From: Flavobacterium fluviale
GTDB lineage: Bacteria > Bacteroidota > Bacteroidia > Flavobacteriales > Flavobacteriaceae
Assembly (NCBI RefSeq): GCF_003312915.1
Contig: NZ_CP030261.1
Location: 2,170,001-2,234,000 of the forward strand
Length of the DNA: 64,000 bases
Direction of reading: 5' to 3'
Shown: positions 19,026-26,968 of the stretch, piece by piece
Layout of the letters: the number at the start of each line of letters is the position of its first letter
Position numbering within the stretch: position 1 is the stretch's first letter
The notes under the pieces: generated by a model
Told to the model about the DNA's origin: nothing
The model's database searches: none
The model's input: the letters and a program-made list of their open reading frames with translations, nothing else
Position numbers and translations under genes: made by a program

Positions 19026-20228
19026 ATGAATACAATTAAATATAAAATAGTAGGATTGTGTATCTGCTTGTTTATGATTTCAAACAGTACGAGGGCACAA
19101 AAGAAAAAAACGACTGCACCAGCTGCAGCTTCTTACAACATTGAAGGAATTATTACCGGCGTGGCAGATGGAACAACTGTAAAATTAATTCCTGGTGCAA
19201 CGCATTCTTCTGAATTGCCTGTTGCAGAGACAACTCTGAAAGAAGGTAAATTTAACTTTACAGGAAAACTAAACGAACCGCGTTTTTTTTATATCGTCTT
19301 TGGAAAAAGTAAAGGCTTTATTCCTTTAATCGTTGAAAATTCTAAGATAAAAGTTTCGGCAGATGGAGAAGTTTCAAAAAATGAAGATGAAAGAATTACA
19401 TTTAAAAATGAAGTTATTTCAGGTTCTAAATCAAATGATTACTATCAAAAAGAAACTGCTTTTAAAGAAGATTTGAATAAAGATTACGCAGATTATCATA
19501 AAGGAACCGAAGAGCTTTCAAAATTATATTCAAAAGCCAGAACTACAGGCGACAAAAAAGTAATGGATTCTATTGCAAATTCTCCAGAATGGAAAGATTT
19601 TGAAGTAAAAGAAAAAGCGTTTTTTACCAAAGTAGAAAAAACAACAGTCGATCTTATTGCAAAGCATAAAACAACTTGGTGGGGACCATTTTTTATGATG
19701 ACGCAGTTTAGTTATTTTACGCCAGATCAAAAACCGCTTTTCGAACAATTTTCAGAAACGGCAAAGAAAAGTTATTACGGACAATTGGTAGACAAAGATT
19801 TGAACCCGAAAACATTGGTAGGGACAAGTGTTGCTAATTTTGGGTTAAAAGATAAAGATGGAAAGGCGTATACAGCTAAAGAAATTACAGCAGGAAAAAA
19901 ATACATTCTAATTGACTTTTGGGCTTCTTGGTGCGGTCCGTGCCGTAAAGAAATCCCAAACCTAAAAACCGCTTATTCAGAATATGCGGATAAAGGATTT
20001 GAAATTTTAAGTATTTCAATTGATAAAGATGAAAAAGCTTGGCAGAAAGCATTAGGAATGGAAAATATGCCATGGCACAATCTTCTAGACGATGATAAAG
20101 TAAGTAAATCATTTAATGTAAAAACAATTCCGGCGACTTATTTAGTAGATAGTAAAGGTGTAATTATCAGCGATAATTTAAGAGGTGCAGAATTGGAAGC
20201 AAAATTAAAAGAGCTTTTGAAATCTTAA
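19026..20228 (+). CDS. TlpA-like thiol-disulfide oxidoreductase with N-terminal DUF4369-type domain
   Basis: This 400-residue exported protein has a signal peptide (VGLCICLFMISNSTRAQ). Residues about 35-240 are a DUF4369-like beta-rich and helical region (YNIEGIITGVADGTTVKLIPGA). The C-terminal 140 residues are a TlpA/ResA thioredoxin fold with active site WCGPCRK in LIDFWASWCGPCRKEIPNL and the cis-Pro loop KTIPATYLVD. It acts in the periplasm as a reductase or disulfide handler. It is followed by a paralogue of the same layout and then an M16 protease, all in one direction. A role in reducing imported peptides is inferred from this context. Confidence 0.92.
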   Translation: MNTIKYKIVGLCICLFMISNSTRAQKKKTTAPAAASYNIEGIITGVADGTTVKLIPGATHSSELPVAETTLKEGKFNFTGKLNEPRFFYIVFGKSKGFIPLIVENSKIKVSADGEVSKNEDERITFKNEVISGSKSNDYYQKETAFKEDLNKDYADYHKGTEELSKLYSKARTTGDKKVMDSIANSPEWKDFEVKEKAFFTKVEKTTVDLIAKHKTTWWGPFFMMTQFSYFTPDQKPLFEQFSETAKKSYYGQLVDKDLNPKTLVGTSVANFGLKDKDGKAYTAKEITAGKKYILIDFWASWCGPCRKEIPNLKTAYSEYADKGFEILSISIDKDEKAWQKALGMENMPWHNLLDDDKVSKSFNVKTIPATYLVDSKGVIISDNLRGAELEAKLKELLKS

Positions 20229-20376
20229 TTTTTAGGAATTAAAAATTGAGATTTAAAAACACTTTAATGAGAAGTTTAAATTATGTTTGTTTTAATAAAT
20301 GAAATGTCTTTTTTAAAGCTTACAATATCTATGATTCTATGTATTTAAATTAAAAAATAACAACAAAAGAAATAAC

Positions 20377-21513
20377 ATGAAAAGTACAATCTTAAAATCA
20401 GGTTTGACTGCTCTGGCTTTGATAACCGCACTTTCTTCTTGTTCCAAAAAAGAAGGATTTACGATCAATGGTACAATCGCAGGATTAGATAAAGGGATGG
20501 TTTATCTGGAAAACACAGATGAAAAAGGAAATAAGAAAATAACCGATTCAGCACAAATTAGTCCTGAAGGAGCTTTTGCTTTTACGGGAAAAGTTTCAGA
20601 ACCGCTTTTACATACCATTAAATTAAAAGGAGAAGAATATGGTGCTTTTTTCCTTTTAGATAATGATGAAATAAAATTTGAAGCTAAAAAAGATTCTATT
20701 TTTAAAGCTAAAATTACTGGGACATTACAAAATGATGTATACAAATCATATTATGATAATGAATTTAAAAAAATTCAGAATATCGCCGGACCAATCTATA
20801 AATTATCTGATTCATTACAGCAAAACGGAAAAGTAAAATTAACAGCAGAACAGCAAACGATGATGGATAAAAAGTGGAAAGATCTTGCCGCTTTCGCTGA
20901 TGATTTAACTGATAAGTTTATCCGAAAAAATAAAGATAAAATAGCTGCCGCTTTAGTAATTAATGATCGAATTGTTTCGTACGGAACACCACAACAAGTC
21001 AAAACATATTATGCTGTATTATCACCAGAAGTACAGCAATCGGTTTATGGAAAACAGTTAAAAGAAGCCATCGATCTTAATGATAAAACGGCAATTGGCG
21101 TTACTGCTCCAGAATTTTCTCAAACAGATATAAACGGAAAAGTCGTTAAATTGTCTGATTATAAAGGGAAATATGTTTTAGTAGACTTTTGGGCAAGCTG
21201 GTGCGGTCCATGCCGAAAAGAAAATCCGAATGTGGTTTTGGCTTACAAAACTTACCACGATAAAGGATTTGATGTTTTGGGAGTTTCTCTAGACGATAAA
21301 AAGAAACTTTGGGAAAAAGCGATTGAAAGAGATGGATTAACATGGACTCATGTTTCAGATTTAAAAGGCTGGCAGAATGAAGCTGCAGTTTTATACGGTG
21401 TAAAAATGGTTCCAACCAATTACTTAATTGGACCTGACGGAAAAATTGTTGCCAAAAACTTGAGAGAAGCAGAACTACAATCGAAATTAAAGGAAATCTT
21501 CAGTAAATCTTAA
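20377..21513 (+). CDS. TlpA-like thiol-disulfide oxidoreductase lipoprotein (paralogue)
   Basis: This 378-residue protein has a lipoprotein signal (ITALSSC, then SKKEG) and the same two-part layout as its upstream neighbour: a DUF4369 domain (FTINGTIAGLDKGMVYLENTDEKG, about 25-120), a helical linker, and a thioredoxin domain with the active site in LVDFWASWCGPCRKENPNV and cis-Pro loop KMVPTNYLIG. Unlike the first copy it is lipidated, so the pair differs in location rather than being redundant. The 148-bp gap before it has no clear terminator. It probably works with the M16 protease 65 bp downstream. Confidence 0.92.
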   Translation: MKSTILKSGLTALALITALSSCSKKEGFTINGTIAGLDKGMVYLENTDEKGNKKITDSAQISPEGAFAFTGKVSEPLLHTIKLKGEEYGAFFLLDNDEIKFEAKKDSIFKAKITGTLQNDVYKSYYDNEFKKIQNIAGPIYKLSDSLQQNGKVKLTAEQQTMMDKKWKDLAAFADDLTDKFIRKNKDKIAAALVINDRIVSYGTPQQVKTYYAVLSPEVQQSVYGKQLKEAIDLNDKTAIGVTAPEFSQTDINGKVVKLSDYKGKYVLVDFWASWCGPCRKENPNVVLAYKTYHDKGFDVLGVSLDDKKKLWEKAIERDGLTWTHVSDLKGWQNEAAVLYGVKMVPTNYLIGPDGKIVAKNLREAELQSKLKEIFSKS

Positions 21514-21516
21514 ATC

Positions 21517-21558
21517 AGTTTTGAGTTTCAGTTTACAGAAAAACTGCGGCTCAAAACT
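21517..21558. repeat. Nested hairpin between TlpA paralogue and M16 gene
   Basis: AGTTTTGAG (21517-21525) pairs with CTCAAAACT (21550-21558), and inside it CAGTTT (21529-21534) pairs with AAACTG (21541-21546). There is an A tract after it instead of a T run, so termination is unlikely on the plus strand. It shares the CAGTTT/AAACTG theme with the hairpin at 24378-24437 and is probably another dispersed repeat. Confidence 0.5.
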
Positions 21559-21578
21559 ACAAAAAAACATCAAATAGA

Positions 21579-24368
21579 ATGAAAAAACACATCTTTCTGG
21601 GCTTTTGCTCATTTGCATTCTGTACATTAGTATCGGCGCAGAATAAATCGGTCAATTTTAAGAAAATTAAAGAACTAGGCGGTATAGAAGAATATTTATA
21701 CCAGCCAAACGGAATGAACATATTACTGCTTCAGGACAACGCTTCGCCAGTTGCTACGGTGCAGATTGTATATCGTGTTGGTTCAAAACATGAAGTTTTA
21801 GGAAACACCGGATCAACGCATCTTTTAGAACATTTAATGTTTAAAGGAACTCCGACTTTCAACAAAAAAAATGGAAATACAATTACTGATGTTCTTCAAA
21901 ACACAGGTGCGCAGTTAAATGCGACAACTTGGTATGACCGTACGAATTATTTTGAAACACTTCCGAGTGATAAAATCGAATTGGCAATTCAGATCGAAGC
22001 CGACAGAATGCGTAATTCATTATTAACAAAAGAAGATAAAGATGCAGAAATGACTGTTGTGCGCAACGAATTTGAACGTGGCGAAAACAATCCGAATGCA
22101 TTGCTAGATAAAGAAATCTGGGCTTCGGCTTACATTGCACATCCGTATCATCATTCAACTATCGGATGGAAATCAGATATTGAAAAAGCACCTATCGAAG
22201 TTTTAAAAAACTTTTATAATACTTATTACTGGCCTGATAATGCAACTTTGACAATTATTGGAGATTTCAAAAAAGAAAATGTTTTTGAATTAATCGAAAA
22301 GTATTTTGGTAAAATTACAAAAGCGCCTAAAGAAATGCCTCAGCCTTATACAGAAGAGCCTCAGCAGTATGGAGCGCGTAAAATTGTGGTAAAAAAACCG
22401 GGTGAGTTGGGTGTTGTCAATAAAGCCTATAAAATTCCTGGCGCTCTGCACGAGGATCTTCCAGCTCTAAATATTTTGGCCCAAATTATTGGTTCTGGTC
22501 CGTCAGCAATTTTAAGTAAAACTTTCGTTGATACGCGTTTAGGAATTTACGCTAGTGCACGTGCTACTAATTTTAAAGAAGTGGGACTTTTTACTATTGC
22601 CGTTGGATTTCCAACAACTTCTAAACACGAAGATATTGATGCGAAAATTAGCGAAGTGGTGGCTAAAATTCAAAAAGAAGGCGTAACTCAGGATGAGGTA
22701 AATAGAGTTGTAGCGAAAATCAGTGCACAAACTATTTTAGCACGCGATGGTTCTGGGGTGATTGCATCAGCATTAAATGAAGCAATCGCTTCTGGCGACT
22801 GGACAGATTATATTACGGGAGTTGACAGGCTTAAAAAAGTTACTCCTGCAGATGTTTTGCGTGTAGCACAGCAATATTTAGTTGAAGATCAAAGTACGAC
22901 CGGGTATTTTATTCCGAAGCAGGCTGGTTCTCAAAATACTGCGACTGTTAAAGCCAGCAATTTCACAGAAGAAAATGGTCCGTTTTATTACAGACATTCT
23001 GAAGATGGACATTTACATGAAGAACGTGCAGTTAATCCAGCTTCAATAAAAAATACTTTAGAAGAAATCACTTCTGCAGAAAGTGTAATCGAGAAAACAG
23101 CTTCTGCTTTTAAAAGAGAAAAAGTAGCAGGAATTGACGTAGTTTCGGTAAAAACTTCAGCAAAAGATTTCGTTACCGTTGCCGCAAGTATTTCATTAGG
23201 AAATTATGCCAGCGAAACTAAAAATGATATTATTCCAGCGCTTACTGCCTCAATGTTGTCAAAAGGAACAACTTTAAATGATAAGTTTAAATTTTCTGAA
23301 AAGCTTCAAAAATTAGGAGTTAACTTAAATGTGAACGCTTCAACTTTTAAAATAAATATCGGATTTAAATGTTTGAAAAAGGATTTAGATCAAGTAGTCG
23401 CTTTATTGGCAGAAGAATTAAGAAATCCGTTGTTTGATGCCAAAGAGTTTGAGAATTTAAAACAACAGTTTATTGGAAATACACAACAAGATTTAAATGA
23501 TCCTGGAGCGAGAGGAGATATTGCTTTATCTCAAGCGATTTATCCAAAAACGAATCCAAATTATAGTTTGAGTGTTGAGGATAATATTGCTAATATTAAA
23601 AATGCAACTTTAGATGAGGTTAAAGCTTTTCACAAAAAGTATTTTGGTACAGCATCGATGCGTTTGGTAATTGTGGGAGATACTGATGGCGCGAATTTGA
23701 ATGCGTCATTAAAAAAATCATTCAAAAATTGGAACGGTGGTGTTACCGAAAAATTAAAATTTGAAGAAGCTTCGAAATCTGCTGCAAAAACAGAAGTAGT
23801 TACAATTCCGGAGAAACCAAGTGCAGAATTGTACATAGGACAGTTTACAGGATTAAAAAGAGCTGATGCAGATTATATTCCGTTTTTTATTGGAAATTAT
23901 ACTTTGGGAGCTGGTTTTGCAGGACGTTTAATGCAGACGGTTCGTGATAATGACGGACTTACATACAGTATTTCATCTGGTTTAGGAGGAAATATAGAAA
24001 CTGGCGGATATTGGTTTGTAAACGCTTCTTTCAACCCAAATTTATTTCAAAAAGGTCTGGATGCCACAATGATTCAGGTAGACAAATGGGTGAACAACGG
24101 AATTACAGCCGAGGAATTAGAAAACAAGAAAACCAACTTGATAGGCAGTTTTAAAGTTGGAATGTCAACTACAAACGGAATGGCAAGAACGATTTTAAGT
24201 TTTATCGAAAGAGGTTTAGAACCAAACTATATCGAGCAATATCCAAATGACATTCAAAAAGCAACTTTGCAGCAAGTAAACGATGCGATTAAGAAATATG
24301 TTCAACTGGATAAAATGATTATCGTCAAATCTGGTTCTCTTGACCAAAGCGGGAACCCTTTGAAGTAG
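21579..24368 (+). CDS. M16 family zinc metallopeptidase, two-lobed (pitrilysin/insulinase type)
   Basis: This 929-residue periplasmic protease has a signal peptide ending SAQ. The inverted zinc motif HLLEH is His81, Glu84 and His85, and the third ligand is in the RNEFERGENNP block about 75 residues on. The protein contains two M16 lobes: the active half (about 25-450) and a second half (about 500-925) without HxxEH but with the substrate-binding R/Y pair region (GAGFAGRLMQTVRDNDGLTYSI). Such clam-shell enzymes degrade unfolded peptides of limited size. As the last gene of the sigma-controlled SusCD locus it probably digests the imported ligand. Confidence 0.95.
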   Translation: MKKHIFLGFCSFAFCTLVSAQNKSVNFKKIKELGGIEEYLYQPNGMNILLLQDNASPVATVQIVYRVGSKHEVLGNTGSTHLLEHLMFKGTPTFNKKNGNTITDVLQNTGAQLNATTWYDRTNYFETLPSDKIELAIQIEADRMRNSLLTKEDKDAEMTVVRNEFERGENNPNALLDKEIWASAYIAHPYHHSTIGWKSDIEKAPIEVLKNFYNTYYWPDNATLTIIGDFKKENVFELIEKYFGKITKAPKEMPQPYTEEPQQYGARKIVVKKPGELGVVNKAYKIPGALHEDLPALNILAQIIGSGPSAILSKTFVDTRLGIYASARATNFKEVGLFTIAVGFPTTSKHEDIDAKISEVVAKIQKEGVTQDEVNRVVAKISAQTILARDGSGVIASALNEAIASGDWTDYITGVDRLKKVTPADVLRVAQQYLVEDQSTTGYFIPKQAGSQNTATVKASNFTEENGPFYYRHSEDGHLHEERAVNPASIKNTLEEITSAESVIEKTASAFKREKVAGIDVVSVKTSAKDFVTVAASISLGNYASETKNDIIPALTASMLSKGTTLNDKFKFSEKLQKLGVNLNVNASTFKINIGFKCLKKDLDQVVALLAEELRNPLFDAKEFENLKQQFIGNTQQDLNDPGARGDIALSQAIYPKTNPNYSLSVEDNIANIKNATLDEVKAFHKKYFGTASMRLVIVGDTDGANLNASLKKSFKNWNGGVTEKLKFEEASKSAAKTEVVTIPEKPSAELYIGQFTGLKRADADYIPFFIGNYTLGAGFAGRLMQTVRDNDGLTYSISSGLGGNIETGGYWFVNASFNPNLFQKGLDATMIQVDKWVNNGITAEELENKKTNLIGSFKVGMSTTNGMARTILSFIERGLEPNYIEQYPNDIQKATLQQVNDAIKKYVQLDKMIIVKSGSLDQSGNPLK

Positions 24369-24377
24369 TTTTTAGCG

Positions 24378-24437
24378 GCAGTTTTCGGTCTCAGTTTTCA
24401 GCTAATAACCAAACTGTAAACTGAGACTGTAAACTGC
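24378..24437. repeat. REP-like hairpin after the M16 gene
   Basis: The arm GCAGTTTTCGGTCTCAGTTT (24378-24397) pairs with AAACTGAGACTGTAAACTGC (24418-24437) with two mismatches. It lies 9 bp after the stop codon. Its CAGTTT-based sequence resembles the hairpin at 21517-21558, suggesting one repeat family scattered in this genome. Confidence 0.6.
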
Positions 24438-24522
24438 GACTAAAATAATCAATCAGTAATCGTCTTTCAATATTTCATTTTAGAATCTGAATTAGTAAGC
24501 CATTTTCTATGAAAGACCTTTT

Positions 24523-24546
24523 AAGAGCTGTCGGCAAGCAGCTCTT
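24523..24546 (+). terminator. Rho-independent terminator
   Basis: AAGAGCTG (24523-24530) and CAGCTCTT (24539-24546) form a perfect 8-bp stem with an 8-nt loop TCGGCAAG, followed directly by TTTT. It most likely ends the sigma-controlled uptake operon. Confidence 0.8.
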
Positions 24547-24692
24547 TTTTATTTATATTCAAAACTCTTTTTCCAGCACTTGCAAACGCCCAGAAGCAGA
24601 TACAAAAGTTAATGAATTAAAAAAACAGCAATGACTTTTTGATCTTGTGTTTGAATTTAAAAGGTAAAAAAATAAGTAAGTTTATAAAAAAT

Positions 24693-24717
24693 AAACCCCT
24701 AACATTGTTAGGGGTTT
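24693..24717 (-). terminator. Bidirectional terminator of the tRNA-Ser gene
   Basis: AAACCCCTAACA (24693-24704) pairs perfectly with TGTTAGGGGTTT (24706-24717). Read on the minus strand the stem is followed by ATTTTTTATAAA, a U-rich tail, 8 bp past the tRNA 3 prime end. It has a T run on the plus side too. Confidence 0.8.
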
Positions 24718-24725
24718 TTCAGTAC

Positions 24726-24813
24726 TGGCGGAGAAAGAGGGATTCGAACCCCCGGACCTGTTACAGTCAACAGTTTTCAAGACTGCCGCATTCGACCGCT
24801 CTGCCATTTCTCC
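24726..24813 (-). tRNA. tRNA-Ser (anticodon UGA), CCA encoded
   Basis: Read on the minus strand the gene starts GGAGAAATGGCAGAGCGG at 24813 and ends with TTTCTCCGCCA at 24726. The acceptor stem GGAGAAA/TTTCTCC pairs fully, the discriminator base is G and CCA is encoded. The anticodon loop CTTGAAA gives UGA, which reads UCA-type serine codons. The long variable arm (TTGACTGTAACAGGTC) is the class II feature of serine tRNAs. The T arm has GGTTCGAATCC. The length of 88 nt is normal. Confidence 0.97.
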
Positions 24814-24844
24814 AGTATGTCGCTATCAGTTCTGATTGCGGGTG

Positions 24845-24874
24845 CAAATATAAGATGTTTTTTTGATTGCAGAA
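24845..24874 (-). promoter_or_regulatory. Promoter of tRNA-Ser
   Basis: On the minus strand TATATTTG (plus 24845-24852) matches the Bacteroidota -7 element TAnnTTTG. Exactly 19 nt upstream is TTC, two of three bases of the -33 TTG. It ends 31 bp before the tRNA 5 prime end, a sensible leader length. Confidence 0.65.
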
Positions 24875-25009
24875 ATTTTTTTGATACTATTTATAAAGAA
24901 AATGATATGCTGTAAAAAGAAATAGTTTCTATAAAATTTATTTCTCGTCCTTATACACATGGAAATTCACAAAGTGCTAAAAAGTAAGTTCATAAAATTA
25001 ATAAGATAA
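24875..25009. other. Gap between tRNA promoter and the secretion operon end
   Basis: This AT-rich stretch lies downstream of the last gene of the minus-strand secretion operon. I see no gene and no strong hairpin. The operon terminator is therefore not obvious from the sequence. Confidence 0.5.
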
Positions 25010-25507
25010 TTAATTAATATGTATTGTTTTACGCTGTGAGTTAAAGAATACTTCAATAGAATCTTTATATTTTTTCTTTACAACTAGACCATTTACCTCG
25101 TCATTTAATTTAAGTTTATGAAGTTTTGAGTCAATTTTTAATAACACTAGTTCTTGATTATTTGATTTTAAATACCCGAAATATTTTAATTGCGGCCAAT
25201 TAATATTAGAACTTGGTTTTGGAATTGATGGCGTTACTATTTTTTTTATTGGATGATAAGAAACCAATACTGCAGAAGAAACTTGTTTTTCCTCAAACTG
25301 TTTATTTAAAAAAGGATCGCGGCCAACTTTCTTCAAATCAAAAGTATCTTTATTAATTTTTTTTAAAGACACATTGTGATTTCCGATTTCTGTATTTACA
25401 GCCCCATCATTATTTCCAAAGTAATTTTTGATAGCTCTATAGCCTACGGTTCCCCATAGGCCAAGTACTACTAAAATTAGAATTATATTAATTTTCTTTT
25501 TAGCCAT
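25010..25507 (-). CDS. GspC/PilP-like inner membrane protein of the secretion machine
   Basis: This 165-residue protein has one N-terminal membrane helix (INIILILVVLGLWGTVGYRAI) and a periplasmic part. The phrase GRDPFLNK matches the RDPF signature that precedes the homology region of PilP and GspC. The following segment WPQLKYFGYLKSNNQELVLLKIDSKLHKLKLNDEV reads as the small HR beta domain, which in both systems links the inner membrane platform to the secretin N domains. It is the last gene of the 13-gene operon, 2 bp after the lipoprotein gene. Overall similarity is too weak to choose between GspC and PilP. The assignment rests on motif, topology and position. Confidence 0.65.
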   Translation of the reverse strand: MAKKKINIILILVVLGLWGTVGYRAIKNYFGNNDGAVNTEIGNHNVSLKKINKDTFDLKKVGRDPFLNKQFEEKQVSSAVLVSYHPIKKIVTPSIPKPSSNINWPQLKYFGYLKSNNQELVLLKIDSKLHKLKLNDEVNGLVVKKKYKDSIEVFFNSQRKTIHIN

Positions 25508-25509
25508 TG

Positions 25510-26463
25510 TTAATTTACTGTAATCTTAAACCCAGTACTGTTAGTTCCTATATTTCCTGCAATATCAATTGCTCTTACTCTCCAATAATATATTCCTGTA
25601 TTTGAAAATGTATATTGAAGAGATGTTGTATTGCTGTTTAAAGTTTGAAATATAGAAGTAAAATCTACATCGCTGGAAATTTCAATTACATAAGATATTG
25701 GTGATTTTACAGTTCCAGTATCTGTGGCAATTGACCAAGTATAATTTATAGAAGTATTAACTGTTTGAGTCGAATTATCAGCTGGTGTTGCATTTTTTGG
25801 CTGATTCGGAGCTGTTGTGTCAATATTGAATCTTTTTGCTCCATATTGTTTGGTTTCAGTGTCAGCATTTTTGGCTTTTACCCTCCATTCATAATTTCCA
25901 TCTGCAAGTGTTGGCAAATCCAATGTTATAAATGTATCTGTTACATCTGTTTGTGGATAAACTTCTTGACCAGTTGCAGTGTTTACAACTCTTACACTAT
26001 AAGAAGTGGCCTTATCAAGCTCTTGCCAATTTAAAGTGATATTGGTAAAATTCAAATATTTGTCATTGTCTGGAGTCAGCAATATAACCTGTTGATTTGT
26101 TAGGTCATCAGGAATGTTTGTTGAAAAATTTGAAGGGAAAGAATAGGTAGACTGATACGCATAATTTTCTGCGCGTACACGCCACATATAACTTCCTGCT
26201 TCTAAAGGCAAAGTTAAATTTGTTTTTGTAGTTAAAGAATCTAAGATTAAAACCTGATCAAATTGGTAGATTTGAATACGATATTTGTTAGCGCCTTTAA
26301 GACTGTTCCATTTAAAATTAGCTACATTGCTTTCAATTACAGCATCTTTTGTTGGCGAAATAATTTGTACAATATCATTGGTAATATCTTCTTCCAAAAT
26401 ATCTTCACAAGAGAACATAAAAATTGAAAGGACGATTAGTATAATTTTATTTAGTGTTTTCAT
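25510..26463 (-). CDS. Lipoprotein with three fibronectin type III-like domains
   Basis: This 317-residue lipoprotein has lipobox FMFSC (Cys19) followed by EDILEED, an acidic stretch typical of outer-membrane or surface lipoproteins in this phylum. Three repeats of about 95 residues each show the FN3-like pattern W-x-N/L ... A-x-x-Y-x-(I/V)-(Q/R)-(I/V) ... G-x-Y-x-W-R-V-(R/K)-A: FKWNSLKGANKYRIQIYQF, then LNWQELDKATSYSVRVV, then YTWSIATDTGT with YYWRVRAIDIAGN. It is embedded in the secretion operon, overlapping its upstream neighbour by 17 bp. That position suggests an outer membrane partner of the secretin, such as a pilotin-like anchor, but no pilotin similarity is seen. Confidence 0.75.
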   Translation of the reverse strand: MKTLNKIILIVLSIFMFSCEDILEEDITNDIVQIISPTKDAVIESNVANFKWNSLKGANKYRIQIYQFDQVLILDSLTTKTNLTLPLEAGSYMWRVRAENYAYQSTYSFPSNFSTNIPDDLTNQQVILLTPDNDKYLNFTNITLNWQELDKATSYSVRVVNTATGQEVYPQTDVTDTFITLDLPTLADGNYEWRVKAKNADTETKQYGAKRFNIDTTAPNQPKNATPADNSTQTVNTSINYTWSIATDTGTVKSPISYVIEISSDVDFTSIFQTLNSNTTSLQYTFSNTGIYYWRVRAIDIAGNIGTNSTGFKITVN

Positions 26464-26968
26464 AGTTTTGAAATATCATTTTTAAATGTAAAACTTCAGA
26501 TTTATTATTTTTTTTTGTTGTGTAAAAGTTCTGGCTCACAATACGGGAATAATTGAACTTTTTTTCAAAATTGTATGCCAGTTCTAATAATTGGTTTGCA
26601 TTTCCAGTAACATCCAATTGATTGGTTATGATATGGTAATCTGTTTCCGGATAATCGTGAATGGGTTTTAGATCGTTTATTGAAACTCCTGAATTTGTGG
26701 TTGCAAAACTGATTATTCCCTGCTGAACCATTTCTTTTGTCACGCCCTCTTTACCAATTATTTTGTCTAAATATTCAACATCATTTTTGAGTGTTCCGTT
26801 ATTTTTTGCTTTTTTATCGATGTCTTCAGCCTTTTTTGAAAGTGTCCGATATTCTGAAACAACTTCAAAAAGGGTATGAAACGATCTTTTGTATGCTGTA
26901 ATTGAAAGCATAAAAAAGATTATGACCAAGGCATAAAACTTCTGCTTATAAGAGTAATTTTCAAACAT
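26447..26968 (-). CDS. PilO/GspM-like inner membrane platform protein
   Basis: This 173-residue protein has a short cytoplasmic start, one membrane helix (FYALVIIFFMLSITAYKRSF), a coiled-coil-like charged segment (EYRTLSKKAEDIDKKAKNN, about 37-60), and a periplasmic alpha/beta domain ending in EVLHLKMIFQNYE. That is the layout of PilO and GspM, which pair with PilN/GspL in the platform. It overlaps the upstream GspL/PilN-like gene by 8 bp, consistent with the coupled PilN-PilO or GspL-GspM order. Sequence identity to either family is weak, so the call rests on topology and gene order. Confidence 0.7.
   Translation of the reverse strand: MFENYSYKQKFYALVIIFFMLSITAYKRSFHTLFEVVSEYRTLSKKAEDIDKKAKNNGTLKNDVEYLDKIIGKEGVTKEMVQQGIISFATTNSGVSINDLKPIHDYPETDYHIITNQLDVTGNANQLLELAYNFEKKFNYSRIVSQNFYTTKKNNKSEVLHLKMIFQNYENTK

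Larger units (their letters stand above)
24369..24725. other. Intergenic stretch of 357 bp with repeat and terminators, no gene
   Basis: Between the M16 gene and the tRNA I see a REP-like hairpin, one factor-independent terminator and one two-way terminator, each listed separately. The open frame that starts near 24639 and crosses the tRNA is not a gene. Confidence 0.7.

Noticed and set aside
24639..24866. 75-codon open frame with [13 protein letters not shown]
   Set aside because: It is the reverse strand of the tRNA-Ser gene and its terminator, a classic false gene.
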